DNA of 64,000 nucleotides from contig JBANDB010000006.1 in NCBI GenBank assembly GCA_037576215.1, positions 1,612,001 to 1,676,000 on the forward strand. The letters are read 5' to 3'. The first letter of the stretch is position 1. Each line of letters opens with the position of its first letter. Shown here piece after piece: positions 63,501 to 64,000 of this stretch. This DNA comes from Armillaria gallica. Taxonomy: Eukaryota; Basidiomycota; Agaricomycetes; Agaricales; Physalacriaceae. Below the pieces are notes generated by a model. That model was given only the letters and a program-made list of their open reading frames with translations, did no database searches and had not been told where the DNA came from. Made by a program: the position numbers and the translations under genes.

Positions 63501-63868
63501 TGTGACCATGATAACATCCTCGGCGGTTGTCGCGAGCTCCTTGATAGCAAGATAGACGGCTTGCCTCAATGCACTCTGTCACTACAATCAGCTCAAATTC
63601 TGCACAATAAGTCGCCGCTTACATCTTTGTGCTGGAAGAGCTTCGTGGTCCCAAAGAACAGGGTTGTCGCCTCCTGCGTTCCAAAGGTCTCGCCGACATA
63701 GAGCAGGTAGACTATCCGTGTTAGCAACGCTCGACACTTTCTCGGGCTTATGGGTGATTCATTGAATACGCGGGCCTCCTGGATGATGGTGGTTTTGTTG
63801 TTGTAGTACGAGCTGAGCCCGCTTTCGTCCTCCTTTTTTGTCTGCCAGCTGATGGCGAAGGTACCCAT
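60565..63868 (-). CDS. SEC21: Coatomer subunit gamma (COPI)
   Basis: A large subunit of the COPI coat for Golgi-to-ER transport. ATG at 63868; the trunk begins [20 protein letters not shown] with [24 protein letters not shown]-type repeats follow: [132 protein letters not shown] and [21 protein letters not shown] linker then leads to the gamma appendage: [18 protein letters not shown], and near the end [20 protein letters not shown]. About ten short introns join in one frame, and no frame breaks are seen. Total length is about 920 residues, as usual for the family. Confidence 0.95.
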
Positions 63869-64000
63869 GTCGGTCGCGGTCGCTGTACGATGAACCTGGC
63901 GGTATCCAAAAAGTGGACGTGTCGGGGGTTTGGTATGTCTCTGTTTGCCTGCGCCCTTACATCCCTCTCTATCTTAAATTAGGATGGCCCCGAAACCTCG

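Overview
The window is nuclear DNA of a filamentous basidiomycete, most likely a mushroom-forming agaricomycete. Nearly every gene is cut by many short GT-AG introns of about 45-65 nt, genes lie tail-to-tail or head-to-head with short gaps, and the products are ordinary eukaryotic cell proteins: a mitochondrial processing peptidase, coatomer gamma, class I myosin, a BRCA2/Brh2-type recombination mediator and UDP-GlcNAc pyrophosphorylase. All CDS spans below run from start to stop codon and include introns. Gene names come from reading conserved motifs by eye; no database search was possible.

Layout. 0-13 kb is dense housekeeping: a partial gene end, alkaline ceramidase (-), MPP alpha (+), BRCA2 homologue (-), acireductone dioxygenase (+), a CMC4-type small CHCH protein (-), an alpha-taxilin with an embedded SUMO-like domain (+), and UAP1 (-). 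13.2-16.2 kb is gene-poor. 16.3-35.7 kb holds a secreted GH5 exo-beta-1,3-glucanase (+), an OAC1-type mitochondrial carrier (-), an MDM1/SNX-type PXA-RGS-PX protein (+), TRM6 (-), a UCS/UNC-45-type myosin chaperone (+), class I myosin (+) and a coiled-coil protein (-). 35.7-42.0 kb is an accessory stretch with tandem repeats, a fold-back (MITE-like) element, a tRNA-like scrap, and a CipC gene fragment lying against a papain-fold-like gene. 42-52 kb holds riboflavin synthase (-), a tiny membrane protein (+), a Ser/Thr-rich single-pass membrane protein (-), a large ABCC transporter (-) and an RNF126-like RING E3 (+). 52-56.3 kb is sparse, with one single-exon hypothetical gene. 56.3-64 kb holds a triple-homeodomain protein (-), pantothenate kinase (-) and coatomer gamma (-).

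Working together: the genes are not a biosynthetic cluster. The clearest functional pairing is the UCS chaperone directly upstream of its likely client, myosin I. Several divergent pairs share very short intergenic promoters (54-101 bp).

Caution on the sequence: several conserved, probably essential genes (UAP1, OAC1-type carrier, myosin I, BRCA2, triple homeodomain protein) each carry one or more single-base reading-frame breaks, mostly at homopolymer runs. This looks more like assembly error than decay, so broken frames here should not be read as pseudogenes without checking reads.
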